Below, one piece after another: positions 15,083-23,844 of a stretch of DNA of 51,237 nucleotides; position 1 is the stretch's first letter, and every line of letters starts with the position of its first letter. Under the pieces are notes generated by a model. The model was not told the DNA's origin. It did not search any database and saw nothing but the letters and a program-made list of their open reading frames with translations. Origin of the DNA: Anaerolineae bacterium (GTDB taxonomy: Bacteria > Chloroflexota > Anaerolineae > DRVO01); contig JABLXR010000030.1 in assembly GCA_013178015.1 (NCBI GenBank), positions 1 to 51,237 on the forward strand, read 5' to 3'. A program made the position numbers and the translations under genes.

Positions 15083-17830
15083 TCAGTCTCCTACTGCTAC
15101 GGCCCTCGGAGCGGGGGGTAGCAGGGCACTGGTGGGCACCACCTCCTCCAGTCCATCCGGCCGCAGCCAGCGGAGCTTCACCCTGGTGTGGCCCGTCTCG
15201 TCCCAGAAACGGACCTCGATGGGTACCGCCCACGCTAGCTCCACCGCCAGGAGCGCTGGGACCTCCGGCTCCGCCGTGTCTAGCACCGGCTCCCCGTCCA
15301 GCCACAGCTGGGCGCGATCTCGGGCCGAGAGGGACAGCACGTACTGCCCCGGCATGGGCGGCACCAGCCAGCCATGCCACCGCACCCGGTAGGGTCGCTC
15401 CAGCGGCAGCTTGTGCACGAACATGTCCACCCAGGGATCCACCCGGCTGAAGCCTTGGCTCGACCCGGCGGGAGCAAGAGCCGACGGCGACCAGTCGTCG
15501 CCGGCACCGGGCAGATAGTCTCCCTGGAGGCCGCCGGGCTCGACGGGGAAGTGATAGAAGTACTGCTCGGACACCGCGACATACTCCGTCGCGTCGGGAA
15601 GGCGCCACAGGAACTGCAGCCGCCCGGCGCGATCGGGCAGGAGCTGGGCCCACAGGTCGTGCCGGCCGCGCGCCAGGTGCACTTCGGCCGTGCGGACCTC
15701 CGGCGCCCGAACTACGGTGGCCCCATCCAGCATCACGGCCGCCTGTCCCGGCGCCTCGAGCCGGAAGCGGTAGGTCCCGGACTGGGGCGCAACCAGGACG
15801 CCACGCCAGGTCACTGCCTGAGGCAGGGGCATCCCTTCTGCCAGTTCCAGTTCCAGCCGAGGTGACGGCAGAGGGCCGCCGGACTCACCCGGCCATGCGG
15901 TCTCCATCTCCAGCCCGCGCGGCTGCTCGATGTCGGCCGGGCTGAGGATGAACTCGTACATGGAAGCATGACCATCGGCGGGATTGGCGTGCTCCACCAG
16001 TTCAGCGGTGGGATACCAGCGAGCCAGGAGCTGGGCCAGCGAGCGGTGCTGCTCCCACACGAACACCAGAGCCCCTTCAGGGCCGCTTTCGCGCAGGGGC
16101 AGAACTTCCTGAGGCACGTAGGGGTCCGGTTCCGCGTACTCGGGGAGGAGGAAACGAACGGTGGGCTGGCCGTGCAAGACCGGGTCTACGTATATGGTCC
16201 TCCCTTGGCCGCGAGCTCGGATGGACAGAGCCATATGCGTCTCGGGGGTGGAGAAGCCGTTCCACACGGCAAAGTCGCTAGCCTGACGGAGGAAGAAGGT
16301 GTGATAAGACCCGGCAAGGAGCCACACCAGTCCGGCGGCTAGTGCGGGTGCCAGGAGTCGCCAGCGACGAGCACCGAAGGTATCGCACCAGCGACTCCAG
16401 AGATCGGCCAGAGGTACGGCGGCGATGAGGTAGACGGCCGGGACCAGCCCGATAGTGCGCAGAGCCTGGGGCGCCTCGAAGAGGACGCTGAGCACGCCCG
16501 CCGGCAGCATCACCAGAATCCACACCAGCAGCATCCACGACTGTGGGGCTCGGAGGAGTGCCAGACAGCCGAAGGCCCCTAGAACGAAGAGGGAACCCGT
16601 GAGGGGATGAAGCTGAGGGGCACCGGGCAGGTTGTGGCGGCCGTTGCGGTCGCCGGCCAAGTTGAACATCCCCAAGTGCCTTTTGAGGCTCTCCAGCACG
16701 TCCTCGCGGGCTTCCCACAGGCTTCGGTCTCCCTGGATGGACACCCGGCGGGTGCGCTCGGAGAAGGACTCGGGGTCGCTCAGGTAGTGGTGTATTTCGG
16801 GGGTAGCGGCCACCGCAGTGGCGGCGATCAGCAGAGCCAGGCCGAGGGCGGCTTCCTTCAGGGGAAGCTGGCGCAGGAGCACGTATAGGGTAACCGCCGC
16901 CAGTAGTAGGAGGGGTGCCAACCGGAAGGCGGTATAGGTCATGAGCCCCAGGCCCAGGCAGATCCCTGCTAGCAGGTAGCCACTGCGTTGGCTGCGGTGA
17001 ATGCCCCGCACCAGAAACAGCAGGGCCGCCAGCAGCAAGGTGGGCACCAGGATGGCATCGAAGGCGATGCGACTGAAGTTGGCGTGCCAGCGGCTGGTGG
17101 CCAGCATCAGGGTAGCCGCCAGAGCCACCGGCCGGTCGAAGAGCTCCCGCGCGAGAAGGTAGAAGAGAGGCAAGGCCAGCAGGCCGGGGAACACGGCAGT
17201 CAGGCGCAGGGCCAACTCATTACTGCCCCAGAAGGAGAGCGCCGCCCCCACCCAGTACTCGTACAGAGCTCCGAAGCGGCCGTAGAAGCCTAACTCCCCG
17301 GCGAAGAAGGGGGGGAAGTAGCCCTCAGCCAGGGCGCGCAGGCCCTCCATGGCGTTGACGGCCTCGTCGTAGTAGATGCCTGCCGGGAAGGAATCCAGCC
17401 GGTGCAGTCGCATGAAGGCGCCCCAGCTCAGTATGGCGGCCAGAAAGGCCCACTCGCGCCCCAGAGGACGAGGGGCGCGTTCCTCGTGACGGCGGAGTAC
17501 TTGGGCCGCAGCCACCAGGCACAGCAGCGAAGCCAGGTAGGGCGCCCAAGCGATGAGCTCGCCGCCGTGCGAGGCAAAGAGCAACAGGCCCAACGACCCC
17601 AGGATGACGGCCCCGGCTAGCCACATCAGCGCCACATCGCGCGACTGCCGCGGCAGGGCGGGGAAGCGGACGGAGAGCGGCCTGAACGTGTACGAAGGAC
17701 GGGAATAGAGGTAGACGACCGCGGCCAGCATGAAGATGGCGGTGGCGTTGCCCGGCCGTCCCTCCCAGGCCTCCATCTGGGCCACTAGAGCGAGCGCCAG
17801 CCCCAGAAAGGCCCACGCCAGGCCGCTCAT
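15083..17830 (-). CDS. GT-C/family 39-type membrane glycosyltransferase with C-terminal PA14-like domains
   Basis: About 915 residues. The N-terminal two-thirds is a multi-spanning GT-C protein: IYYDEAVNAMEGLRALAEGY carries the acidic loop of PMT-like enzymes, followed by LPLFYLLARELFDRPVALAA and many helices. Such enzymes transfer sugars from polyprenyl-phosphate donors on the outer side of the membrane. From about residue 660 the protein becomes soluble and has two beta-rich segments with the PA14 look (VLVAPQSGTYRFRLEAPGQA...MLDG; LVPPMPGQYVLSLSARDRAQ...LDG). PA14 domains often bind carbohydrate. The ATG at 17830 begins 35 bases after the preceding gene's stop; the longer frame would overlap that gene. 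Confidence 0.8.
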   Translation of the reverse strand: MSGLAWAFLGLALALVAQMEAWEGRPGNATAIFMLAAVVYLYSRPSYTFRPLSVRFPALPRQSRDVALMWLAGAVILGSLGLLLFASHGGELIAWAPYLASLLCLVAAAQVLRRHEERAPRPLGREWAFLAAILSWGAFMRLHRLDSFPAGIYYDEAVNAMEGLRALAEGYFPPFFAGELGFYGRFGALYEYWVGAALSFWGSNELALRLTAVFPGLLALPLFYLLARELFDRPVALAATLMLATSRWHANFSRIAFDAILVPTLLLAALLFLVRGIHRSQRSGYLLAGICLGLGLMTYTAFRLAPLLLLAAVTLYVLLRQLPLKEAALGLALLIAATAVAATPEIHHYLSDPESFSERTRRVSIQGDRSLWEAREDVLESLKRHLGMFNLAGDRNGRHNLPGAPQLHPLTGSLFVLGAFGCLALLRAPQSWMLLVWILVMLPAGVLSVLFEAPQALRTIGLVPAVYLIAAVPLADLWSRWCDTFGARRWRLLAPALAAGLVWLLAGSYHTFFLRQASDFAVWNGFSTPETHMALSIRARGQGRTIYVDPVLHGQPTVRFLLPEYAEPDPYVPQEVLPLRESGPEGALVFVWEQHRSLAQLLARWYPTAELVEHANPADGHASMYEFILSPADIEQPRGLEMETAWPGESGGPLPSPRLELELAEGMPLPQAVTWRGVLVAPQSGTYRFRLEAPGQAAVMLDGATVVRAPEVRTAEVHLARGRHDLWAQLLPDRAGRLQFLWRLPDATEYVAVSEQYFYHFPVEPGGLQGDYLPGAGDDWSPSALAPAGSSQGFSRVDPWVDMFVHKLPLERPYRVRWHGWLVPPMPGQYVLSLSARDRAQLWLDGEPVLDTAEPEVPALLAVELAWAVPIEVRFWDETGHTRVKLRWLRPDGLEEVVPTSALLPPAPRAVAVGD

Positions 17831-17865
17831 GCCCCGGCCGGCGGTGGCTCTCTGGCGCCAGCGGC

Positions 17866-20800
17866 CTAGGGTCGGGGGTCGCTGAACCGTAGCAGCCGGT
17901 GGTTCGCCGAGTCGGTCACCCACAACCGCCCCTCGCGGTCCAGCGCCAGCCCGGTGGGCAGGTTCATCCCAGCGGCGTCGGTGCCGTAGCGGCCGAAGCT
18001 GAGGACGATCTCACCCTCGTGGTCGAACACGAGAATGCGATACGCCTCCGGGTCGGCGGCGTAGATGTACTGGCTGTCAGCAGCCAGGTAGGGCTTGTTC
18101 ATGACGCTCTCGCCTTCCCAGGACTCCACGGGCCAGTCGTCCACGAAGCGGAAGGACCGGTCGAGGCGCACTATTCGGCGGTTCCAAGTGTCGGCGACGA
18201 AGTAGTTGCCCGCCCCGTCCTCGGCCAGGCCGACCGGCTCGTCGAACCCGGGGCCGGCAACATCGCCTGATCCGTAGACGGCCACGAACTCACCCTGGGC
18301 GGTGAACTTCTGGATGCGCTTGTTGCCGGTATCGGTCACGTACACATAACCCTCGGAGTCCACCACCAGGTCTCTGGGTCCCCAGAAGCCGCCTGGACTG
18401 GCCTGGAGATTGCCGCCAGCATCGGCGAAGTAGCCCCACATGCCCTGGAAATCGCCGCGGGCGCTGAACCACTGCACCCGGTGATTCCAGGTGTCGGCCA
18501 CGTAGACATCGCCGTTGGGGGCCACGGCGATGCCCCAGGGCTCGGTGAACTGGCCCGGGCCGTTGCCGGGGCCGCCCCAGGAATGGAGGAACTGGCCCTG
18601 AGGGGTGAAGACCTGCACCCGGTGGTTGCCGCTGTCCACCACGTACACGTTGCCGTCGGGGGCCACGGCTACACCCCGCGGCTGGGTGAATCTGCCCTCT
18701 TCCTGGCCCTGGGAACCTACCACCAGAGAGGCGGGCATCTCCCGCCACACTTCCTGGTAGGGGTCGGGCGGCATCTCTGCCGGTATGGCCAGGGTGACGC
18801 CCAGGTCCCACATCTGGTTGAGCACATCTTTGCGGATGTAGAGGGCGAAGCGGTTCTGGTAAGGCCAGTCGGAGAAGGGCGTCGGGTGGCGCCGGTACAG
18901 CCATATGGTGAGCCAGGTGTCCAGGCGATCACGGTCGCGGAGGACGTCCAGAATGCGCGCCGGGGTCAGGTTCTTGTAGCTCTCTACCGGCCACCACACC
19001 ACCCGGTGCTGGAAGCGGAAGTAGCGATCGCCCAGGAGAGGCTTAGCCTTGGCCTCGTTGTCGCTGTTAACGATCACGACAGGGGCCTCCATGGCCGTCT
19101 TGGTGGGCTCGTTGCCATAGAAGATGCGGTTGGGGTAGTCCTTGACGTACCACTCCAGGGGCCAGACATCCTCCTGGTCGTAGGAGAAAGCCAGTTCATT
19201 CCCCCCAGTGATGCGGCGGGAGATCTCCTCGATCTGGCTCATGACTAGCTTGATGTCGGGCGTGCCGTGGGCATAGACGAGGAACTCGTTGACCAGGTCG
19301 TAGTTGATGTAGCTCGCCATCCAGGCGAAACGCACGGTCAGGGCCAGGATCAGGCTCAGCCCCAGTACCTTAGCGGAGTTGGCCACTCCCGTTGTCCCCA
19401 GCTGCCGGGCACGGCCAAAGGACAGCCACCCGAGCACGGCCAAGACAGCGAGTGCCCCCAGCCACTGGCCGGTGGCGTTGAGCTGGCTCAAGGAGAACCC
19501 TTGCAGAGGCCGCACCCGGATCATCACCAGCAGCGCGGCACCCATCAGCACCAAAAGGCCGCTAAGGGTGAGCCCTCCTCGGCGGAGCCAGGACTGCCAG
19601 TCCTGCGCGCTCAGCCAGCGGCCCACTACCTGGGCCGCGATGAAGAGCAGGGGTAGCACTGGGTGGACGACCAACCAGGGCATCTTCTCCCCGGCCCAGG
19701 AGTAGATCACTAGGGAAGTGATAGCCCAGTAGGCCAGAAAGGAGAGCCAGTAGCCATCTCCCAGGTCGGCAGCCAGCCGCCGCCTGGCCGCCTTGGCCAT
19801 CAGGTAACCCAGCGCGGGCAGGCCGACGAAGAAAGGGGCCAAGTCGTAGAAGGGCATGAGGAAGAAGTAGTAGTACCAGGGCTGGCTGCCCCGCTGAACT
19901 GGCTGCTGCGCCAGCCAGTACCCAATGGCACCCACCGAGCCGGTCACGATACCGCGAGGGTTGGTGAAGAAGGTAGTGAACAGCACTACGTAGACAGCCA
20001 CGAAGACGATCAGCGGCAAGCGCAGGCGCTCCCAGTTGAGTAAGCGCAGGGCCTCGGTGAACTGGCGCCGGTCGCGGGGGAAGAACAGGGTGGCTGCCAG
20101 GGCAGCGGCCAGGAGAAGGCTAACGAACATCAGGTTGGGAGTGAGCCGGACCGCCAGTGAGGGGGCGCCAGTAGGATCAGGTCGGGTGGCTAAGTGAAGG
20201 GCCACCACCAGGGCCACCAGCCCCAGAGCTGCCCCGCCTGAGCCCAGCTGCAGAACCGAGCGGGCCCGCTCCGAAGCTCGCTCCCAGACCAGCACCAGAG
20301 CCACGAAGGTGAGGCCGATGAAGGCGGTGATGAAGGCCACTTCCTTGGTGGCGATGGACAGGATGAGCACCAGCGAAGCCAAAGTAAGCCAGCGAGGCCG
20401 GTGGTCGCGCACGTAGGAGAAGAGCGAGAACGCCAGCAGCAGGGTCCAGACGGTGATGTAGATGTCGTTGCGAATGTAGCGGGAGTAGTAGAGCAGCGAC
20501 GGGCTCACCAGGATGAGCACGGCTGCCATCAGCGCTCCGGCGCGGCCCATCCAGCGCCGGAAGAGGTAGGGAAGGCCCACCATGGCCACCCCGAACAAGG
20601 CGGGAACGATGCGGGCCGTGTAGTCGCTCACCCCGAACAGGAAGTAGATCAGAGCGTTGGCGTGGAAGAGGAAGGGGCCGTGCATCATGGGGTCGTGAGC
20701 GTAGCCCTCGCCCCGGTACAGCTTCCAGGAGAAGAGGGCATGTAGGCTCTCGTCGTGGCTCATAGCCCGGGCGCCCAGGTCCCAGAAGCGAGTGGCGACC

Positions 20801-20961
20801 GCCAGTAGCAGGAGCACCAGGTAGACGCCCTGCTCCAGATTCAAGCTGAACGCCTCTACCAGGGGCCGGTCAAGCCAACTCGCGCCCGGGAGAGGCTTCT
20901 CCTCGCGCTCGGGGGCTGCCGGTTCCGCTTCTACTTTGACTTGCCGTGCGTCGTCATTCAT
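17866..20961 (-). CDS. Agl23-like (TIGR03663) membrane protein fused to an NHL-repeat propeller
   Basis: About 1,031 residues. The membrane part has the GT-C acidic loop ARAMSHDESLHALFSWKLYR, then DPMMHGPFLFHANALIYFLF and many helices, and matches my recollection of the TIGR03663/'Agl23' family linked to lipid-linked sugar transfer. From about residue 755 to the end it has NHL-type blades: RGVAVAPDGNVYVVDSGNHR, WGIAVAPNGDVYVADTWNHR, RDLVVDSEGYVYVTDTGNKR and two or three more, ending GLALDREGRLWVTDSANHRL. The propeller should face outside and may bind glycan or protein. The ATG at 20961 was chosen because the residues before it lie in a G/C hairpin repeat; its ribosome site is weak. Confidence 0.85.
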   Translation of the reverse strand: MNDDARQVKVEAEPAAPEREEKPLPGASWLDRPLVEAFSLNLEQGVYLVLLLLAVATRFWDLGARAMSHDESLHALFSWKLYRGEGYAHDPMMHGPFLFHANALIYFLFGVSDYTARIVPALFGVAMVGLPYLFRRWMGRAGALMAAVLILVSPSLLYYSRYIRNDIYITVWTLLLAFSLFSYVRDHRPRWLTLASLVLILSIATKEVAFITAFIGLTFVALVLVWERASERARSVLQLGSGGAALGLVALVVALHLATRPDPTGAPSLAVRLTPNLMFVSLLLAAALAATLFFPRDRRQFTEALRLLNWERLRLPLIVFVAVYVVLFTTFFTNPRGIVTGSVGAIGYWLAQQPVQRGSQPWYYYFFLMPFYDLAPFFVGLPALGYLMAKAARRRLAADLGDGYWLSFLAYWAITSLVIYSWAGEKMPWLVVHPVLPLLFIAAQVVGRWLSAQDWQSWLRRGGLTLSGLLVLMGAALLVMIRVRPLQGFSLSQLNATGQWLGALAVLAVLGWLSFGRARQLGTTGVANSAKVLGLSLILALTVRFAWMASYINYDLVNEFLVYAHGTPDIKLVMSQIEEISRRITGGNELAFSYDQEDVWPLEWYVKDYPNRIFYGNEPTKTAMEAPVVIVNSDNEAKAKPLLGDRYFRFQHRVVWWPVESYKNLTPARILDVLRDRDRLDTWLTIWLYRRHPTPFSDWPYQNRFALYIRKDVLNQMWDLGVTLAIPAEMPPDPYQEVWREMPASLVVGSQGQEEGRFTQPRGVAVAPDGNVYVVDSGNHRVQVFTPQGQFLHSWGGPGNGPGQFTEPWGIAVAPNGDVYVADTWNHRVQWFSARGDFQGMWGYFADAGGNLQASPGGFWGPRDLVVDSEGYVYVTDTGNKRIQKFTAQGEFVAVYGSGDVAGPGFDEPVGLAEDGAGNYFVADTWNRRIVRLDRSFRFVDDWPVESWEGESVMNKPYLAADSQYIYAADPEAYRILVFDHEGEIVLSFGRYGTDAAGMNLPTGLALDREGRLWVTDSANHRLLRFSDPRP

Positions 20962-21013
20962 GCGATCTACGGTCCCAGATGAGCCTGTATGCGTCGTCAC
21001 TAGGAGGGACTCA

Positions 21014-21058
21014 GCCCCCGGCCCTCTTCCACACGGGGGAGAGGGGGTTGGGCACCCG
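21014..21058. repeat. CCCTCTTCC/GGGGGAGAGGG word hairpin
   Basis: Pyrimidine-rich (CCCCCGGCCCTCTTCC) and purine-rich (GGGGGAGAGGGGG) words face each other across a short CACAC loop in the 98-base gap between two glycosyltransferase genes. This is the type that gives spurious translations such as PSPPCGRGPG. It is related in style to the hairpin at 2153-2179. Confidence 0.5.
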
Positions 21059-21059
21059 G

Positions 21060-22748
21060 CTACCCGCCATCGGAGCGCACCCAAAGGCTGACTCGCTCCC
21101 ATTCGACGTCCACGGTGGGCACCTCGCGGTACAGGAGCCAGCTTAGAAAGGCACCGACATCGGCGAACCGGGGCCGCCAGTTGCCAGCCACCGCGTACTC
21201 CTGACCCACGTAGTTGCCCCCGGTCAACAGCAAGTCGGTGCCTTCGGTGAGCAGGGCGGGGGCATCGGCCTCGCCTGCTACCACCTCCACCCAGGTGAGG
21301 TCCCGCATGTGGCGCAGGTACCAGGCCACGGCGGGGCCCACGCTGCGCTCGGCCACCAAGGCCAGCTCGTCGCCGTGGCCCGTCCGAGACCAGGAGAGGT
21401 CGGTCACATCTCGCACCAGGTCCCCTAGGCCAGCGGCGCTCACGGTTGGCAGCGTGACCTCCTGAGGCAGCCTATGCCTCAGAGTGGCTCCTTGGGTGGA
21501 ATTGGCCAAAGACCAGAGGAAGAGCACCACAAGCAGCGCGCTGGCGCCTACCGCACCTGCCGTCTGCGGCCCCTGTCGCAGCCAGAGGAGACCCAGAAGG
21601 GCAAGGCCGATCCCGGCCGCGGTGATCAGGAGCAGCAGGAACACGGTGTCTTCGCGCTTCGCCAGCCCGGTGAGGGCCACCGCGGCGTACCCTCCCAGAA
21701 CCGTGGCCACCGCAGCCGCCTCCGGCAGCAGCCGACCATCCAGCGAAGCCAGCCGGCGCCCGATGCCCTCGACGGCCGGCGCGGCCAGCACGGCCAGCGC
21801 CGGCAGAGCCAGCACCAGCCCCAAGCCGGGTGCGCCTGCCACCAGGATCAAGAGCAGGCTGGTGCCCGTCCAGAGATAGAGCGCCCGGCCGACAGGGTCC
21901 TGAGGTGGGATGAGTAGTATGACTCCCAGGGCGGGGACCAGAAGCAAGGGCTCGTAGGCGAGGAGCACCAGCACCTGACGGGCGAAGACACCCGGTTCGC
22001 GCTGAAGAAGGCCGTGCGCCAGGGACCCGCCCAGGTCCAGCATGCTCTGGAACCCGGCCGGGTGGAGGAAGCCCGCGGTAGAAATCACCAGGGCGCCGGC
22101 ACCCAGCCCGAGCCCGAATCCCGCCCAAGTGGTGTGCCGTGGCCGGGGCAGGTCCCGCCGTACCGCCAACCACACGATCAAGCCCAGCACCAGGGCGGCC
22201 CAGGCATCGGCCGAGCTGCCCAGAGCCACCGCCAGGCCCACGCCGGTGGCCACCGCCCAGTTCCGGCCCCCTCCCAGGGCGCGCTTGGCTCCAAACCCGA
22301 GGGCAAACAGGAGGGCGGCGCCCGCCAGGCCCCGGCCCAGGCCCATAGACCCGCTCGCGGTCCAGAAGGGCGACAGGGACAACAACAGGGCGGCGAGGAG
22401 GGAGCGGTTCCGGCCCAGCACCGGCCTGAGGAGCCAGAAGGCGAGGGGGGAGAACGCCGTCAGGACCGCTACCGGCAGACGAGCGGTCGAGTCGCCGGCG
22501 CCGAAGAGGAAGAACACTAGCGCCTGCAGGGTCAAGAGCGCCGGCGCCGTCGGGCCCGTTTCACCAACCTCCGCCGGACTCCCCAGAGCCAGGCGGTGAG
22601 CGGCCAGCGCCTGGGCCGCCTCATTTGGGGACAGGGGAGCAGAACCCAGCGCCGCCAGGCGCAGCCCCAGGCCCAGCAGGCACACGGCCGCGTAGGCGGC
22701 GGCCTCGACGGTGAGACCGGTCTCTCGGCAGAGGCTCTCTCGCCTCAC
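21060..22748 (-). CDS. Polytopic membrane protein, GT-C glycosyltransferase-like
   Basis: About 562 residues with roughly a dozen hydrophobic helices and a short soluble C-terminal domain. The first extracytoplasmic loop, PLSPNEAAQALAAHRLAL, lines up with the acidic loop of GT-C enzymes, but Asp is replaced by Asn, so activity may be altered. The last 100 residues (VERSVGPAVAWYLRHMRDLT reads VAERSVGPAVAWYLRHMRDL in the protein) resemble the C-terminal region of its neighbours. The start is set at GTG 22748: a TGCTATCCT extended -10 box ends eight bases upstream, suggesting a leaderless mRNA. An ATG at 22766 is the alternative, but it overlaps that box and has no ribosome site. It heads a three-gene minus-strand cluster. 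Confidence 0.7.
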   Translation of the reverse strand: MRRESLCRETGLTVEAAAYAAVCLLGLGLRLAALGSAPLSPNEAAQALAAHRLALGSPAEVGETGPTAPALLTLQALVFFLFGAGDSTARLPVAVLTAFSPLAFWLLRPVLGRNRSLLAALLLSLSPFWTASGSMGLGRGLAGAALLFALGFGAKRALGGGRNWAVATGVGLAVALGSSADAWAALVLGLIVWLAVRRDLPRPRHTTWAGFGLGLGAGALVISTAGFLHPAGFQSMLDLGGSLAHGLLQREPGVFARQVLVLLAYEPLLLVPALGVILLIPPQDPVGRALYLWTGTSLLLILVAGAPGLGLVLALPALAVLAAPAVEGIGRRLASLDGRLLPEAAAVATVLGGYAAVALTGLAKREDTVFLLLLITAAGIGLALLGLLWLRQGPQTAGAVGASALLVVLFLWSLANSTQGATLRHRLPQEVTLPTVSAAGLGDLVRDVTDLSWSRTGHGDELALVAERSVGPAVAWYLRHMRDLTWVEVVAGEADAPALLTEGTDLLLTGGNYVGQEYAVAGNWRPRFADVGAFLSWLLYREVPTVDVEWERVSLWVRSDGG

Positions 22749-22756
22749 GATGGCTG

Positions 22757-22765
22757 AGGATAGCA
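22757..22765 (-). promoter_or_regulatory. Extended -10 promoter of the glycosyltransferase cluster
   Basis: On the minus strand TGCTATCCT (TGn plus -10 box) ends eight bases before GTG at 22748. Transcription should begin at or next to that GTG. No -35 box is clear, as is common for extended -10 promoters. Confidence 0.4.
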
Positions 22766-22916
22766 TGGCCAGCGCGGCTCACTCCGCTGCCCGCCGGGTC
22801 GGGCCTCGGCATGGCGGACCGCACGAGCAGGTGCCTTCGAGGGCCGGCGGGCTGGCTTCAGGTACGCCCAAGGATTATACGGAGTGGCCAATGAGCCCGC
22901 CAACGAGCCGGAGAAT

Positions 22917-23019
22917 GGTACGCTGATGACACTGAAACTAGCAGATTCGCCCTGATCCTTCTTGGTTCTTTCTCTGATCAGCGTAGATCCGCGGCCTATC
23001 AGCGGCATCCGCGTTTCAT
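22917..23019. repeat. GCTGAT-word inverted-repeat element, copy 3
   Basis: The left arm is TACGCTGATGACACTGAAAC with degenerate GCAGAT/CCTGAT words. The right arm is CTGATCAGCGTAGATCCGCG followed by CTATCAGCGGCATCCGCG. It ends at the stop codon of the PD-(D/E)XK nuclease gene. Words match the elements at 104-198 and 13149-13240, while the spacers differ. Confidence 0.75.
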
Positions 23020-23844
23020 CTAGAACGCGATCTCGGCCACTTGCTCGAAGTCGAGGATGATCTCTTCAGAGGAGTCGTCCTCGTCCGGCGGCCGCCATCC
23101 CGCTTGCTGGCCCCGGGCGCACAGGGAGCGATAGGAGCAGAAGGCGCAGCGGCGGGGGTCGTCCGCCTGGGGCAGGCCCTCCTCTTCCCGGGAGGCGATC
23201 TCCCCCACCAGACGCTCCAGGTAGCGGGCATCGGCGGCGTGGCGATGGGAGTCGTACGGCAACGTGGCAGGGTCGGTCGGGTGCTCCGGGAACCAGTACA
23301 CCATGCGCACCCCATCGGGCTCCGGGGGAACGCCATCGGTGAGGCTGCCGCCGGCCTCCACCAGCAGGTAACGGTAGACGACGGTCTGCAGTCGCCCCTC
23401 CAGCCACCGGTCGGACGGACGCGTGGGGCCCGTCTTCCAGTCCACTATGACTGCCTGGCCGCCGGGCTCTAGGGCCAGCAGGTCGTACCTGGCTACCAGC
23501 CGGAAGCCGCCCACGCTGCCCGACAGGACGGCTTCCGGGTAGAGACGGCCGGGCAGCCGCGTCGGGGAATGCTCCTGGTAGGTGCTCCACCAGCGCGCCA
23601 GATCGGGCTCGAGGGCGGTGGCGGAGAGCGCGCCCAGATCCAGCCCGGAAAGGTGCTGCCACACCAGGCGGTGGAAGGCGGCGCCCTGCCGGAGGTGCCG
23701 TTCGTGCTCCAGGAAGGGCTCTGACTCCACCGCCGGCCAGGCCAGGCGGCGCAGGTGCCGCAGCTGGAAGCGCCGCGGGCAGTCCACGTAGTCCTGGAGC
23801 AGGCTCTGGCTGAACTGGAAGTCAGGCGGTAGGGCCACGGCCAT
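23020..23844 (-). CDS. PD-(D/E)XK nuclease, RecB/AddB/Cas4-like, with probable Fe-S site
   Basis: The 274-residue protein has SQSLLQDYVDCPRRFQLRHL at the start, FHRLVWQHL, ARYDLLAL, the nuclease core VIVDWKTG, and a QTVVYRYLL motif. These form the RecB-type nuclease site. One Cys in DCPRRF plus three in CAFCSYRSLC form the four-Cys pattern of the AddB/Cas4 [4Fe-4S] cluster. It should cut single-stranded ends delivered by a helicase. The start overlaps the end of the upstream UvrD gene by 23 bases, implying translational coupling. No cas genes are nearby, so a Cas4 role is unlikely. Confidence 0.85.
   Translation of the reverse strand: MAVALPPDFQFSQSLLQDYVDCPRRFQLRHLRRLAWPAVESEPFLEHERHLRQGAAFHRLVWQHLSGLDLGALSATALEPDLARWWSTYQEHSPTRLPGRLYPEAVLSGSVGGFRLVARYDLLALEPGGQAVIVDWKTGPTRPSDRWLEGRLQTVVYRYLLVEAGGSLTDGVPPEPDGVRMVYWFPEHPTDPATLPYDSHRHAADARYLERLVGEIASREEEGLPQADDPRRCAFCSYRSLCARGQQAGWRPPDEDDSSEEIILDFEQVAEIAF

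Noticed and set aside
23020-23844. Cas4 nuclease of a CRISPR system
   Set aside because: No cas genes or CRISPR array nearby; it is coupled to helicase genes instead.
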